This document shows, one piece after another, positions 30,661-37,917 of a stretch of 37,917 nt of DNA. Positions within the stretch are counted from its first letter, which is position 1. Each line of letters starts with the position of its first letter. Made by a program: the position numbers and the translations under genes. The notes below the pieces were generated by a model. That model made no database searches, was not told the origin of the DNA, and saw nothing but the letters and a program-made list of their open reading frames with translations. Source of the stretch: an uncultured Verrucomicrobiota bacterium (GTDB taxonomy: Bacteria > Verrucomicrobiota > Verrucomicrobiia > Limisphaerales > UBA9464). Location of the stretch: NCBI GenBank assembly GCA_903880005.1, contig CAIRNV010000142.1, forward strand, positions 1-37,917, read 5' to 3'.

Positions 30661-32886
30661 GTGGTTTTCGATTCCCCAACTCCCAGGACGCGCCTCCAAT
30701 CATCGGCGGTGGAACTGCGCGAATTTGCGGAGCGAATTGTCTTCGGAACCTCGCTGGCGGAGAAGTTGGCCGACCCCGGGCCGCTGACGGACACGCGGCC
30801 GGGCCCGGCCTTGGCGTCTCCGACGGAACCGGGGCGTCCGGAGCACCTGCGTTTCAAGGCGCGACAGGGCTCCGGCGAGGACTCGGGCTTCCCGGGAATG
30901 CGCGGGCTGGACACGGACGTGGGACGGGGCCGGGTGCTCCATTTCTTTGCCAACCATGAACTGCTGGCCGTGGAGTTGATGGCGTTGGCCTTGCTCCGGT
31001 TTCCCGACGCCCCCCCGGCGTTCCGCATGGGCTTGCTCCACACGCTTCGGGACGAGCAACGCCACACCCAGGACTACCTGCGGCGGATGCAGGCGTGCGG
31101 CGTCACGTTCGGGGAACTGCCGGTCAGCGGCCATCTGTGGCGACTGCTCGCGCCCATGGCGTCGCCCTTGGACTACGTCTCGGGCCTGCCGCTCACGTTT
31201 GAGCAAGCCAACCTCGACCACTCCCTCGCCTTCGGAAGGGCCTTCGCCGAGGCGGGCGACGGCGAGACGGCGGCGTTGCTCCGGTCCATTCACCGCGATG
31301 AAATCGCCCACGTGGCGCATGGGCTGAAGTGGTTCCGGCGCTGGAAGGACCCGGGGCTCGCCGATTGGGAGGCGTTTCGCACCCACTTGCAGTTTCCCCT
31401 CTCGCCCAGCCGCGCCAAGGGGCCGTCCGTGGACGAGGCATCCCGTCGGGCGGCCGGACTGGACGATGCGTTCATCCGGCAATTGCGCGTGCATGGCCAA
31501 TCGCGCGGGCGGGCCCCGGCGGTTCACTGGTTCAACCCCTTCGCCGAGCACGCGGTCGCCGGGCACGGGATGGAGTCCCTGCCAGCCGTGCGCCGCGACC
31601 TGGCTCGGGACCTGGACACGCTGCCGGTGGGGTTGGTCCGACAGGACGACGTGGTGCTGGTCCACGAGGAACCGTCGTTGGAGTTCCGCGAGTCACTCCG
31701 CGCGGCCGGGTTGCCGGTTCCTGAATTCGACGTCCTGGTCGGGGGCCGGATCCGGCCAGGGTCCAACCTGCTCGCGCGCGCAATCGGCGAACTGCGCCCG
31801 TGGGCGTGGGGGCCGGACGCCATGGAATGCCTCGGCGCCTTGTCAGGCCGCCTGCCCTCCGGAGCCCATCGTCCCCCCGCGTGCATGACCCCCGAACGCG
31901 CGGCCACCTTCTCGAAGCCCTGGTCGGCCGCCTTCCTGCGCCGTTGGCTGGCCGCAACGCCGGACGCCGACTGGCTCTGTACCGCAGACGAGGTCGGCGC
32001 CGTCGTCCATTCGATGGCCGAGGCGCGCGACGTCATCGCGTCCATTCGCGGGCGCGGTCATCACCGGATCGTGGCCAAGGCCGCCCTCGACCTCGCGGGC
32101 GCGGGCCAGCTTCGGTTGTGGGAAGACGAGGTTCTCCCGGCGCAATGGCGGTGGATGGAATCGCAGGTCGAGCACCCGTCTGGGTTGGTCGTCGAGCCAT
32201 GGCTGGAACGTCTCGTGGACTTCTCGGTGCAGATCGACGTGTCGGCCTGCGAAGGAGGACAGGGAAGGACGGAGATCGTCGGGTACGCCGGGATGGAGGC
32301 GGACCTTCGGGGCCAATTCGTCTCGAACTGGGCTGAGCCCGCGTTTCATCGACGGCCGCCGGCGGCCGTCGAGAGGCGCTTCACGGGCATCCCGGACATC
32401 TCGCGGCGGTTGCGCGGGCATTTCACCGAGTTGATCCAGGCGCTCGGGCAGGCGTTGCGCGAGGCGGGGCATCACGGCCCGGCGGGCATCGACGCCTTCG
32501 TGTATCGGGATGCCGCAGGCCGCGCGCGGTTGAAGCCGGTGGTGGAGGTCAATCCCCGCCATACGTTCGGACGCCTGACGCTCTCGTTGATGCGCCATGC
32601 CGCCCAAGGAACGCGCGGCGTGCTCCGGGTTGTCGGCCGACGCGACCTGCGGGCTTCGGGCGAGCCCACGTTTGCCGCGCTGGCCGCGCGGCTGCGACGG
32701 GCGAAACCGTTGGTTCGGACGAACGGCCCCGCCCCGCGGATCGAGGAGGGATGGCTTTGCTTGAACGACCCCGCGAAGGCCCAGTCCTTCCTGGCGACGT
32801 TCGAGGTTTCGCCGGCGCACGGCGGACTCGGTCGCGACACCACGAGCCTCCGGATCGAACCGCCCCCGACCCCTCCGGAATCCTGA
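30661..32886 (+). CDS. DUF455 ferritin-like domain fused to an ATP-grasp domain
   Basis: 741 residues. Residues ~15-260 form a DUF455 ferritin-like bundle (ELREFAERIVFGTSLAEKL at its start). Putative metal ligands: E100 (FANHE), E132-x2-H135 (DEQRH), E181 (FEQANLDH) and E214-x2-H217 (DEIAHV), the two ExxH pairs of a di-iron site. Residues ~330-700 look like an ATP-grasp ligase: VAKAALDLAGAG (ATP-binding Lys), VVEPWLERLVDFSVQ with E512, and VVEVNPRHTFGRL with E629 and N631 as Mg ligands. The product of the ligase is not predictable. A GTG at 30661 is the probable start; GTG at 30709 is an alternative. The stop overlaps the next gene's ATG (TGATG), giving translational coupling. Confidence 0.85.
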   Translation: MVFDSPTPRTRLQSSAVELREFAERIVFGTSLAEKLADPGPLTDTRPGPALASPTEPGRPEHLRFKARQGSGEDSGFPGMRGLDTDVGRGRVLHFFANHELLAVELMALALLRFPDAPPAFRMGLLHTLRDEQRHTQDYLRRMQACGVTFGELPVSGHLWRLLAPMASPLDYVSGLPLTFEQANLDHSLAFGRAFAEAGDGETAALLRSIHRDEIAHVAHGLKWFRRWKDPGLADWEAFRTHLQFPLSPSRAKGPSVDEASRRAAGLDDAFIRQLRVHGQSRGRAPAVHWFNPFAEHAVAGHGMESLPAVRRDLARDLDTLPVGLVRQDDVVLVHEEPSLEFRESLRAAGLPVPEFDVLVGGRIRPGSNLLARAIGELRPWAWGPDAMECLGALSGRLPSGAHRPPACMTPERAATFSKPWSAAFLRRWLAATPDADWLCTADEVGAVVHSMAEARDVIASIRGRGHHRIVAKAALDLAGAGQLRLWEDEVLPAQWRWMESQVEHPSGLVVEPWLERLVDFSVQIDVSACEGGQGRTEIVGYAGMEADLRGQFVSNWAEPAFHRRPPAAVERRFTGIPDISRRLRGHFTELIQALGQALREAGHHGPAGIDAFVYRDAAGRARLKPVVEVNPRHTFGRLTLSLMRHAAQGTRGVLRVVGRRDLRASGEPTFAALAARLRRAKPLVRTNGPAPRIEEGWLCLNDPAKAQSFLATFEVSPAHGGLGRDTTSLRIEPPPTPPES

Positions 32887-35351
32887 TGAAGGCAACGACG
32901 ACGACCCGAGCGCTGGCATGCGCGATGACCTTGCTGGGTGGCGCGGCGGCGGCGACAGGCATGGATTCAACCGAGGTGATGAAGGGGCCGGTCGTGATCT
33001 CGGAGTTCATGTCGGTCAACACGAGGACCGCCAAGGACGAGGACGGCGAGGCGTCGGATTGGATCGAGCTATGGAACCGCGGCGACAAGCCCGTGGACCT
33101 GGGCGGGTGGGGTCTTTCGGACAAGGCGAGCAAGCCGCTGCGTTGGCGATTCCCCTCCACCAACCTCCCGCCGGGCGGGCACATGATCGTGTGGGCCTCG
33201 GGCAAGGATCGAGCCATCGCCGGGCGCCCGCTGCATGCGTCGTTCAAGCTGTCCGCCGGGGGCGATCCGCTGATGCTGAGCACACCCGACGGCACGACGT
33301 CCTCGGCGTTGAAGCCCGCCTATCCGGTGCAACACGCGGATGTTTCGTTCGGGGTCATCCCGGGGCTGACGCCCAGGTGGGGTTACTGCACGCGCCCGAC
33401 GCCCGGCCAACCCAATGCCAGCGACGGCGCGCAGCCGTGGAATGCCTGGGCGGATCCCTCGCACGATCCGATGGAGCCCAAGGCGGGCGGCGTCCTGACG
33501 GTATCCGTGAGGGCCCGACCCACCGATGCAGCCCAGGGCAGGCCCGTGGTGAAGTGGCGACGCAACTTCGACCCGGAAACGGAGATCGCGCTGCGGGACG
33601 ACGGGCAAGAAGGGGATCGCACGGCCGGGGATGGCCGATGGACGGCAACGCTGCCCCTCGGGAAGACGCAGCCCGGCGACATGGTTCGATGGCGCTTCGC
33701 CATGCCGGACGACCGGGGCGGCCTGTGGCGATGGCCGTTGTCGTCGCGGGAGCCGCAGGCGGAAGGATGGCTGGGAACCGTGGTGGACCCGGGCGCGGTG
33801 ACGTCGGCCCTGCCCGTCGTCCATTGGTTCGTCGAGCCGTCCCGGTTGGCATCCATGGACTCCGACGCAGGAGCGCCGGCCTGGCTCTATCACGGAGGCG
33901 AGTTCTACGACGGCGCATGGGTGAAGGTGCGCGGCAACACGACGGCGGGCTTCGAGAAGAAGTCGCACCGGGTGGAGTTTCCTGCGGGGCATGCGTTCCA
34001 GCCGCCGCACGGGGGCGCGAGGGTCCGGGCGACGTCCTTCATGGCGGAGTGGGGAGATCCCACGTACCTGAGGCAGCACTTGTCGTTTTGGATGATGACG
34101 CGGGCGGGGGTGGCGGCGCCCTTCCATGAGCCCGTGCGGATCCAGCTCAACGGCCAGTTTCATCAACTGGCCCTGCATTCGCTTCCCTTGGGCGAGGAGG
34201 TGCTCGAACTCGCGGGCCTCGACCCCGACGGGGCCTTGTACAAGGCGGTGGGGCTCGTGCTTCCGGGCGGCGAGGGATCCGGTGGCTTCGAGAAGAAGAC
34301 GCGAAGAAGGGAGGGCAACGAGGACTACGTCGCCCTGGCCGCCGCGCTGGGGGACGACCGTCCGCTGGCGGAGCGGGCGCGGTCATGGATGGACCTGGGC
34401 GACGTCCCCGCCACGATCAACTACATCGCCGTGGCACGCCTATGCCAGGAGGACGACGACATCTGGGCGAACCTGTCCTTGTACCACGACAACGACGGGT
34501 CGGGCCGTTGGCGGCCCGTGGCCTTCGACATGAACGTGTCGTGGGGCTTCAGCTATGGCGCCGGCGAGATTCTCGCCCATCGCGATGACTTCCGGAGCCA
34601 TCCGTTCTGGGGCGCGGAGGGGATCGGATCCAACCAAGGCCACAACCGGCTGTACGACGTGGTGGTGCGGCACCCGTTCACGCGCGAGATGTTGCTGCGG
34701 CGGATGCGGACGTTGATGGACGACGCGTGGAGGCCTCCGGGTGCGGCGGGCGACGGGGGCGGATGGATCGAGCGGCACGTGAACGAGATGGCCGCGCGCA
34801 TGCGCCCGGAGGCCACGCTGGACCGGCAGCGTTGGGGGGAGCCGTGGACGGGAAGACCGGGCATCCCGGCGGCGCGTTCCTTGGACGCAGGCATCGAGGA
34901 CCTGATGCGCAAGTTCGTGGAACCGCGCCGTCGGCATTTCTTCGTCACGCATGCCGCGACAAACGCCGCGCGCCCCATCGGCGTGGGCACCACGCTCTCG
35001 GCCGGGATCCCAGACCGTCAGCCGAGCCCGGCCGATCTCCAGGTCCATGCCCGGGTGGGCGAGCCGCGCGGCGGCGGCGACGGCTGGGCGGTGGTGAGCA
35101 ACACGCATCCCTTCAGCGTGGACCTGTCCGGTTGGCGGCTGGGAGATGGGAAGGGCTTCACGCTGCCGCCGGGGTCCGTCCTGCCGGCCCATGCCGCCGG
35201 CCTCGTGGTGGAGTCGTGGGAGGGTTTCCGGCGGCGAACGACCTCGCCCAAGCCCGGGGAAGGAAGGCTGGTCTTGGGGCGTTGGAAAACGCTGCCCAGC
35301 CAGGAAGGCGCGGTCCCCTTGGCCGGAACGATTCCGTTGGGAGGGAAGTGA
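32886..35351 (+). CDS. Exported lamin-tail domain / CotH kinase-like protein
   Basis: 821 residues. A signal peptide (TTTRALACAMTLLGGAAAATG) is followed by a lamin-tail domain (~35-150; VVISEFMSVNTRTAKDEDGE, SDWIELWNRGDKPVDLGGW, LPPGGHMIVWASG). A CotH-like kinase domain covers ~300-620: WVKVRGNTTAGFEKKSHRVEF, CQEDDDIWANLSLYHDNDGS, WRPVAFDMNVSWGF (metal Asp) and HPFTREMLLRRMRTLMDDAW. A second, short lamin-tail domain ends the protein (WAVVSNTHPFSVDLSGWRLG). CotH kinases phosphorylate secreted proteins, so an extracytoplasmic kinase or scaffold is suggested. It starts in the stop codon of the DUF455 gene. The last ~10 residues (AGTIPLGGK) and the stop come from repeat copy D. Confidence 0.85.
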   Translation: MKATTTTRALACAMTLLGGAAAATGMDSTEVMKGPVVISEFMSVNTRTAKDEDGEASDWIELWNRGDKPVDLGGWGLSDKASKPLRWRFPSTNLPPGGHMIVWASGKDRAIAGRPLHASFKLSAGGDPLMLSTPDGTTSSALKPAYPVQHADVSFGVIPGLTPRWGYCTRPTPGQPNASDGAQPWNAWADPSHDPMEPKAGGVLTVSVRARPTDAAQGRPVVKWRRNFDPETEIALRDDGQEGDRTAGDGRWTATLPLGKTQPGDMVRWRFAMPDDRGGLWRWPLSSREPQAEGWLGTVVDPGAVTSALPVVHWFVEPSRLASMDSDAGAPAWLYHGGEFYDGAWVKVRGNTTAGFEKKSHRVEFPAGHAFQPPHGGARVRATSFMAEWGDPTYLRQHLSFWMMTRAGVAAPFHEPVRIQLNGQFHQLALHSLPLGEEVLELAGLDPDGALYKAVGLVLPGGEGSGGFEKKTRRREGNEDYVALAAALGDDRPLAERARSWMDLGDVPATINYIAVARLCQEDDDIWANLSLYHDNDGSGRWRPVAFDMNVSWGFSYGAGEILAHRDDFRSHPFWGAEGIGSNQGHNRLYDVVVRHPFTREMLLRRMRTLMDDAWRPPGAAGDGGGWIERHVNEMAARMRPEATLDRQRWGEPWTGRPGIPAARSLDAGIEDLMRKFVEPRRRHFFVTHAATNAARPIGVGTTLSAGIPDRQPSPADLQVHARVGEPRGGGDGWAVVSNTHPFSVDLSGWRLGDGKGFTLPPGSVLPAHAAGLVVESWEGFRRRTTSPKPGEGRLVLGRWKTLPSQEGAVPLAGTIPLGGK

Positions 35352-35401
35352 TTGCGAAGCAGATCGAGCAAGCACGACCGATCCAACTGAATCGTTCCGG
35401 C
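35322..35401 (+). repeat. Palindromic repeat, copy D (80-bp internally deleted form)
   Basis: Both ends are intact: GCCGGAACGATTCCGTTGG and the reverse complement of GCCGGAACGATTCAGTTGG (18/19). Between them the element keeps GGAGGGAAGTGATTGCGAAG and AGATCGAGCAAGCACGACCG but lacks the middle ~85 bases of the long form. It overlaps the 3' end of the CotH-like gene. Confidence 0.9.
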
Positions 35402-35448
35402 GCCCCGAAGAGGCCGGGCGTGGTTGTCAACCGCCGCGGGATGTCGCC

Positions 35449-36393
35449 ATGGTGAAGGCCATGAGGAGTCTTCGGCGGGCGTTGTTGATCGGCGGCTGGG
35501 CGTGGGGCGTTGCCTGCGGGGCGGGCCCCGGGGGAATGGTGGAAGGAGATCCAGACGTGACGTTGAAGGCTCGCGTGGACCGCGCGGTGTCGCAGGCCAG
35601 CCAACGGCCCGGCCCGAAGGCCGTCGAGCCCGGCCAAGTCGCCATCACGTTGTTGGATCTCTCCCAGCCAACGGCCCCCAGGTGGGCGGCGCACCGGGGC
35701 GATCAACCCATCTATCCGGCGAGCGTCGTGAAGTTGTTTTACCTCGTCGCGGCGCATCGTTGGCTCGAAGACGGTCGCATCGACGATTCGCCCGAGCTTC
35801 AACGGGCGATGAAGGACATGATCGTGGACTCGTCCAACGAGGCGACCCATTACGTGCTCGACGTGTTGACCGGGACGACGAGCGGCCCGGAACTCACGCC
35901 GGATGCCCTGCGCGCCTGGCACGACCAACGAAACGCCGTGAATCGTTACTTCGCGTCGCTGGGATACCGCGGGATCAATTGCAACAAGAAGCCCTGGTGC
36001 GAGGGCCCCTACGGCCGCGAAACACAAGCCATCCGCGCCTTCGAGCCGCGTCGCAACCTGCTCACCACCGATGCCACGGCTCGCTTGATGGGCGAGATCG
36101 CCACCGGCAAGGCGGTGACGGCGGAGCGATGCAACCAAATGAAGGCCCTGCTCGCCCGCGACCCCCAAGCAACGCCAAAGCCCGACGACCAGACGACGGG
36201 TTTTGTCGCGGGCGGGCTGCCTGCCGGGGCGAAGCTCTGGTCCAAGGCGGGTTGGACCAGCCAGACCCGGCACGACTGCGCCTGGGTGGATCTGCCGGAT
36301 GGCCGCCGTTGGATCCTCGTGATCTTCACCGAGGGCCATGCCCCTGACGAGACGTTGCTGCCCGAGATCACCCGCAGCCTGCTGGGGCCTTAG
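35449..36393 (+). CDS. Beta-lactamase-fold serine hydrolase (class A-like / DD-peptidase-like)
   Basis: 314 residues. An N-terminal signal peptide (MRSLRRALLIGGWAWGVACGAG) ends in a Cys-containing stretch that could be a lipobox-like site, although GVAC is an unusual one. The catalytic motifs are S92-x2-K95 (PASVVKLFYL), S128-S129-N130 (DSSNEATH) and K266-A-G268 (LWSKAGWTSQ), the SxxK / SxN / K[TS]G order of the superfamily with the third motif altered to KAG. It could hydrolyse beta-lactams, peptidoglycan or another ester/amide; the third motif argues against a standard class A enzyme. ATG at 35449 or 35461 are both possible. The TAG stop is the first part of repeat copy C. Confidence 0.85.
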   Translation: MVKAMRSLRRALLIGGWAWGVACGAGPGGMVEGDPDVTLKARVDRAVSQASQRPGPKAVEPGQVAITLLDLSQPTAPRWAAHRGDQPIYPASVVKLFYLVAAHRWLEDGRIDDSPELQRAMKDMIVDSSNEATHYVLDVLTGTTSGPELTPDALRAWHDQRNAVNRYFASLGYRGINCNKKPWCEGPYGRETQAIRAFEPRRNLLTTDATARLMGEIATGKAVTAERCNQMKALLARDPQATPKPDDQTTGFVAGGLPAGAKLWSKAGWTSQTRHDCAWVDLPDGRRWILVIFTEGHAPDETLLPEITRSLLGP

Positions 36394-36543
36394 CCGGAAC
36401 GATGCAGTTGGGAGGGAAGGGATGGCGCCGCAGATTCTTTCGCAACACGAGGAGTGAGCGAGGCGCGGGCCAGTTCCAGGCCCGTAACGAGCGAACGACG
36501 AAGGAATTGCGCAAGCAGATCGAGCAAGCACGACCGATCCAAA
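36393..36543 (+). repeat. 165-bp palindromic repeat, copy C (decayed right end)
   Basis: Starts in the TAG stop of the serine hydrolase gene: GCCGGAACGATGCAGTTGGG, then GGAGTGAGCGAGGCGCGGGC, CCCGTAACGAGCGAACGACG and CGAGCAAGCACGACCGATCC, in the same order as copy A. Similarity stops after GATCCAA, so the right inverted end is lost or diverged (a degraded remnant may reach about 36558). Confidence 0.85.
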
Positions 36544-36558
36544 TCCACGCATAAGCCG

Positions 36559-36967
36559 TTTTTGAGTGAAGGGCTCTCGGCTCGCGCGGCGCTGCCAGAG
36601 AGTGGATCCTACGGGCTCTCTTCGCGTCTTGGCGTGATTCAAAAACCCAGCCTTCCCGAGCGCTGAACCCAGGATGCATGCAGCCGGGATTCCCTCACGC
36701 GAAGACGCAAAGACGCGAAGAATGCGGTCTCATGGAGGCCCATGCCGAGGTTCATGCCCATCCGCTACGATCCCGTTCGGGCATGCCGCCTGCCGTGCTT
36801 CACGGGGTTGTGGATCCGGACTCTCTCCCGTTCTTACGCGAGGATTTGGGACTGATTGATCTGGCGGGTTGGAAAACCCGCCCCCCCATTCGGCGGGTGC
36901 CGAACGTTGCCCGATGGGGCCGGGATTGAACTTGAGGCACATGGGGAGGTCAGTAGCGTTCGACCCG
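36559..36967. other. Gene-poor tract with small repeats
   Basis: About 410 bases with no supported gene. TCTTCGCGTCTTGGCGT (36619-36635) and ACGCGAAGACGCAAAGACGC (from 36697) are inverted copies of a motif that recurs in many bacterial genomes. At 36863-36882, GGCGGGTT-GGAA-AACCCGCC forms a perfect 8-bp stem with a GNRA-type tetraloop, another small dispersed hairpin. The promoter for the mntA-hepT pair should lie in the last part. Confidence 0.65.
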
Positions 36968-37375
36968 ATGCATCATGAACCGGCAACCTGGAGGCGAGTG
37001 CTCGACCTGCTGGCTCCGTGCGAGCCGGTCGTCGTGTACCTTTTTGGTTCCCGGGCGCACGGCCGGTCCCGGCAAGACAGCGACATGGACCTCGCGGTCC
37101 TCCCGGGTCGGTCCCTCCAGCCCATGGCATGGTTCGACCTGCAAGGACGCCTGGGCGAGGAACTGGGCGTGGACGTGGACTTGGTGAACCTAGCCGAAGC
37201 CTCGGCGGTGCTCCGAAAGGAGATCCTCGCCGGTGGGAAGGTCGTATGGGCCCGCGACCTGCAGCAGAGGGCTGAGTGGGAGATGTACGCGCTCAGCGAC
37301 TACGCGCGACTCAACGAGGAACGGGCGCCGGTGCTGGCGGCCCTGGGCCAACCCCTTGCCGGCCATGCCCGATGA
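36968..37375 (+). CDS. mntA: MNT-type nucleotidyltransferase antitoxin
   Basis: 135 residues of a minimal nucleotidyltransferase. YLFGSRAHGRSRQDSDMDLAV holds the G27-S28...D39-M-D41 motif, and GVDVDLVN provides the third carboxylate, so the active site looks complete. In known systems MntA inactivates its HEPN partner by attaching AMP units to a tyrosine near the HEPN active site. ATG at 36968 starts in a good position relative to the fold; an ATG at 36941 is also in frame. The stop overlaps the start of hepT by 11 bases, the normal antitoxin-toxin arrangement. Confidence 0.88.
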   Translation: MHHEPATWRRVLDLLAPCEPVVVYLFGSRAHGRSRQDSDMDLAVLPGRSLQPMAWFDLQGRLGEELGVDVDLVNLAEASAVLRKEILAGGKVVWARDLQQRAEWEMYALSDYARLNEERAPVLAALGQPLAGHAR

Positions 37376-37769
37376 CTTGCTGCTGAACAAGGGCGTCATC
37401 ATTCGGCGCTGCATGGCGCGGGTTCGAGAAGAGTACGGGGATGACCCGGCTCGTCTTGCCAACCCGACCCGCCAAGACTCCATGGTTCTCAACGTGCAGC
37501 GGGCCTGCGAGGCGGCCATCGACCTCGCAATGCACCAGGTGGCGAGGCGTCGCCTCGGGGTGCCCCAGACGAGCCGGGAGGCGTTCGTGTTGCTGGAACG
37601 AGCCGGAATCCTGACCCCGGAGACCGGCCGACGCATGCGCGCGATGGTGGGGTTTCGCAACGTGGCCGTGCATGCGTACCAAGAGTTGCAATTGCCCATG
37701 CTCAGGTCGGTGATCGAGGAGCACCTCGCCGACTTCGAGACGTTCCTCCGGGAATTGGAACATGACTGA
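37365..37769 (+). CDS. hepT: HEPN-domain RNase toxin (HepT-like, DUF86)
   Basis: 134 residues, all-helical. The HEPN ribonuclease motif R-x4-H-x-Y is present as R98-NVAV-H103-A-Y105 (FRNVAVHAYQEL); the tyrosine is the residue modified by the antitoxin in characterised pairs. ACEAAIDLAMHQVARR in the first half is typical of the family. It overlaps mntA by 11 bases and would be translated from the same mRNA. Such toxins cleave tRNA or other RNA; the target here is unknown. Confidence 0.9.
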   Translation: MPDDLLLNKGVIIRRCMARVREEYGDDPARLANPTRQDSMVLNVQRACEAAIDLAMHQVARRRLGVPQTSREAFVLLERAGILTPETGRRMRAMVGFRNVAVHAYQELQLPMLRSVIEEHLADFETFLRELEHD

Positions 37770-37858
37770 GCGCCTTAGTAGAGTAGGCGAGGCTGAGGTC
37801 ACGGAGTTAAACAGACCGCAGTTGTCAGTTTCCGGCCCCAACCTCGCCCCTCATCAAA

Positions 37859-37885
37859 CCGGACGGGCGGTTTTACCGCATCCGG
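37859..37885 (-). mobile_element. Hairpin resembling the sequence after group II intron reverse transcriptase genes
   Basis: CCGGACGGGCGGTTTTACCGC followed by ATCCGG folds into an interrupted stem. On the minus strand the wider text (AAAGCCGGATGCGGTAAAAC, then CGTCCGGTTTGATGAGGGG) resembles from memory the conserved stretch directly downstream of group II intron reverse transcriptase/maturase genes. The gene itself would lie beyond the window's right edge, running leftward. The exact boundary and class cannot be determined here. Confidence 0.45.
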
Positions 37886-37917
37886 CTTTCCGAGGGTCGT
37901 TCGTCGCATTGCTTCTC

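Noticed and set aside
37790-37840. CGGAGTTAAAC reminiscent of 5S rRNA
   Set aside because: The surrounding bases do not form the 5S helices; more likely part of the intron-like flank.

Overview
This is a GC-rich bacterial chromosome segment that is almost fully coding, with a codon bias toward G/C third positions. The gene content points to the Verrucomicrobia / wider PVC group: a pseudopilin of the PVC type (N-terminal methylation signal, C-terminal 'FADGH' motif), a lamin-tail/CotH surface protein, a DUF455 protein, ARPP-1, and short palindromic repeats dispersed between genes. No single marker proves the phylum, so the assignment is an inference.

Layout. 1-5.5 kb (+): the 3' end of groEL with its terminator, an SNF2-type helicase paired with a SWIM zinc-finger protein, then lipoyl synthase lipA. 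5.5-7.1 kb: a palindromic repeat, a strong hairpin, and an exported single-haem-motif protein on the minus strand. 7.1-16.9 kb: a structured leader and an ARPP-1 gene (+), serS (-), a nitrilase-superfamily amidohydrolase (+), gcvP (-), a secreted PPP-type phosphatase (+) and an enolase-superfamily dehydratase/epimerase (-). 17.0-20.7 kb (+): the classic rpmH-rnpA-yidD-yidC-jag run (ribosomal protein L34, RNase P protein, membrane insertion, RNA binding) followed by a hotdog thioesterase. 21-25.2 kb (-): ftsH, a universal stress protein with a CBM48 glycogen-binding-like protein, and a pseudopilin. 25.4-29.6 kb: a membrane TPR protein (+), a secreted endonuclease/exonuclease/phosphatase-fold protein (-), folE2 (+), a type-4 uracil-DNA glycosylase (+) and a pterin-4a-carbinolamine dehydratase (-). 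29.7-36.4 kb (+): an atypical SDR, a large DUF455-ATP-grasp fusion translationally coupled to a lamin-tail/CotH protein, and a beta-lactamase-fold serine hydrolase. 36.4-37.9 kb: a gene-poor, repeat-rich tract, an MNT/HEPN (mntA-hepT) toxin-antitoxin pair, and a motif resembling the region that follows group II intron reverse transcriptase genes.

The most unusual features are: (i) a family of about 165-bp palindromic elements with 19-bp inverted ends, present as three long copies (one with a decayed end), one 80-bp internally deleted copy and two end fragments, nearly always abutting or supplying stop codons; (ii) a second, unrelated 240-bp element with 28-bp inverted ends wedged between two convergent genes; (iii) the ferritin-like DUF455 + ATP-grasp fusion and its coupled CotH partner; and (iv) a stack of hairpins upstream of the ARPP-1 gene. 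No rRNA, tRNA, CRISPR array or recognised riboswitch was seen.
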